Shown piece by piece: positions 5,759 through 6,440 of a stretch of 6,440 nt of DNA. The stretch's first letter is position 1; every line of letters begins with the position of its first letter. The stretch is from an uncultured Clostridia bacterium (GTDB taxonomy: Bacteria > Bacillota > Clostridia > Christensenellales > Borkfalkiaceae). The DNA is taken from assembly GCA_945834965.1 (NCBI GenBank), contig CAMAHZ010000077.1, positions 1-6,440 on the forward strand, read 5' to 3'. The notes beneath the pieces are model-generated. The model saw only the letters and a program-made list of their open reading frames with translations. It was not told the origin of the DNA and ran no database searches. A program made the position numbers and the translations under genes.

Positions 5759-6440
5759 TCAGTCGAACAAATCGTTTTCCTTATTTAATATCTCTAAGGC
5801 TTCTTCGTCTATATCGGCAAGCTCGTCCCCGTAATTGTCGCGGCGTACCTTATCTTGCCTTTCGACGTGTTTGCGTTGCAGAAACGTCTTTTGGTCTTCC
5901 ATCATGCCTTCGAGCTTACGCATGATTAGCATAACTACGACCGCCATCACAAATGATAGTGCGTCGTAAGCCGCAAAAGCAACGAACCCGCTAAACGCCG
6001 TCGCATCGGCAATCGGGCTGATTGCATAACCTATCGCCCAAACGATTGAACGCCCTAAATAGACGCACAACCAACCACCTGTTGCAAATAACGCCGTCGC
6101 CCACCACTTGGACGCAATCTTGTCCATTCCGATAAGGTAACGGGGAATAAGCATTATCGCTATGAATGAATTGCCGATTAAATAGCTTGCCCACTGAACG
6201 CCCGTTATGTTCTTTGAGCCAAGCAAACAAACCAATAACCCGCTGGCAACCGCATAAAAAACGCCTTGCCACCCCCACCTTGCTATGACGAGCAGGACTA
6301 CGGGAACCATAAACGATACGGTATAGACGGCTTCGTGCGGCATCCACTTAACGGCAAAATATGCGGCAAGCTCCGCAACCGCTAATATTACCGCAAAAAG
6401 AAACAAGTCGGTAAATCTATATTGTTTTACGGAAATCTGC
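5759..6440 (-). CDS. ECF-transporter S-component-like membrane protein, 5'-truncated by the window edge
   Basis: The frame is open from the right edge to the TGA stop at 5761-5759, giving 226 visible residues. A TTG at 6406-6404 could be called as a start. However, the in-frame residues before it (QISVKQYRFTD) look like a natural N-terminal lead-in to the first helix and no good ribosome site precedes the TTG, so the true start is probably outside the window. Several hydrophobic segments, about five to six, fill the first 175 or so residues. They include a helix starting LFLFAVILAVAE and a stretch YTVSFMVPVVLLVIARWGWQ, followed by a Gly-containing helix. That pattern, together with the roughly 200-residue size, resembles substrate-binding S components of energy-coupling-factor vitamin or metal transporters. 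I recognise the general style, not a specific family. The C-terminal 50 or so residues form a charged cytoplasmic tail ending in acidic EEALEILNKENDLFD. It reads in the same direction as the sugar transporter but is separated by 96 bases, so a joint function is uncertain. Confidence 0.75.
   Translation of the reverse strand, partial: QISVKQYRFTDLFLFAVILAVAELAAYFAVKWMPHEAVYTVSFMVPVVLLVIARWGWQGVFYAVASGLLVCLLGSKNITGVQWASYLIGNSFIAIMLIPRYLIGMDKIASKWWATALFATGGWLCVYLGRSIVWAIGYAISPIADATAFSGFVAFAAYDALSFVMAVVVMLIMRKLEGMMEDQKTFLQRKHVERQDKVRRDNYGDELADIDEEALEILNKENDLFD

Noticed and set aside
5991..6347. Minus-strand open frame of 118 codons within the ECF-like gene
   Set aside because: The overlapping frame encodes a coherent membrane protein. 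This one has an Arg/Cys-rich translation typical of an out-of-frame shadow.

Overview
The window is a bacterial operon-like block read entirely on the minus strand. Strong AGGAGG-type ribosome sites, a Gram-positive style lipoprotein signal and the gene families point to a low- to mid-GC Bacillota, most likely an anaerobic gut Clostridia lineage. This placement is an inference from style; no rRNA or taxonomic marker gene is present.

Reading in the direction of transcription (high to low coordinates), the layout is as follows. First comes a 5'-truncated multi-spanning membrane protein that resembles an ECF-transporter S component (5759-6440). A 96-base AT-rich gap follows. Then come three genes of a CUT1-type ABC importer of the LplB/LplC/LplA (YteP/YtcP/YtcQ) kind. 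These are permease 1 (4583-5662), permease 2 (3577-4569, 13 bases downstream) and a very large lipoprotein solute-binding protein (640-3489, 87 bases downstream). After a 101-base gap holding a GC-rich stem-loop comes the start of an unrecognised membrane protein (1-538), which runs off the left edge.

Together the three central genes would capture an oligosaccharide at the cell surface and pass it through a heterodimeric membrane channel. No ATPase is present, as is common for this family, where a shared MsmK/UgpC-type ATPase is usually encoded elsewhere. Better-studied relatives import plant cell-wall oligosaccharides such as rhamnogalacturonan fragments, but the substrate cannot be read from this sequence.

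The points most worth a second look are the 949-residue binding protein, which is far larger than the usual 450-560 and has extra regions in both lobes; the unrecognised four-helix membrane protein behind it, with a repeated helix-loop-helix layout; the stem-loop between those two genes; and the ECF-like protein upstream. I see no RNA genes, insertion sequences, CRISPR arrays or origins. No gene-free stretch exceeds about 100 bases.
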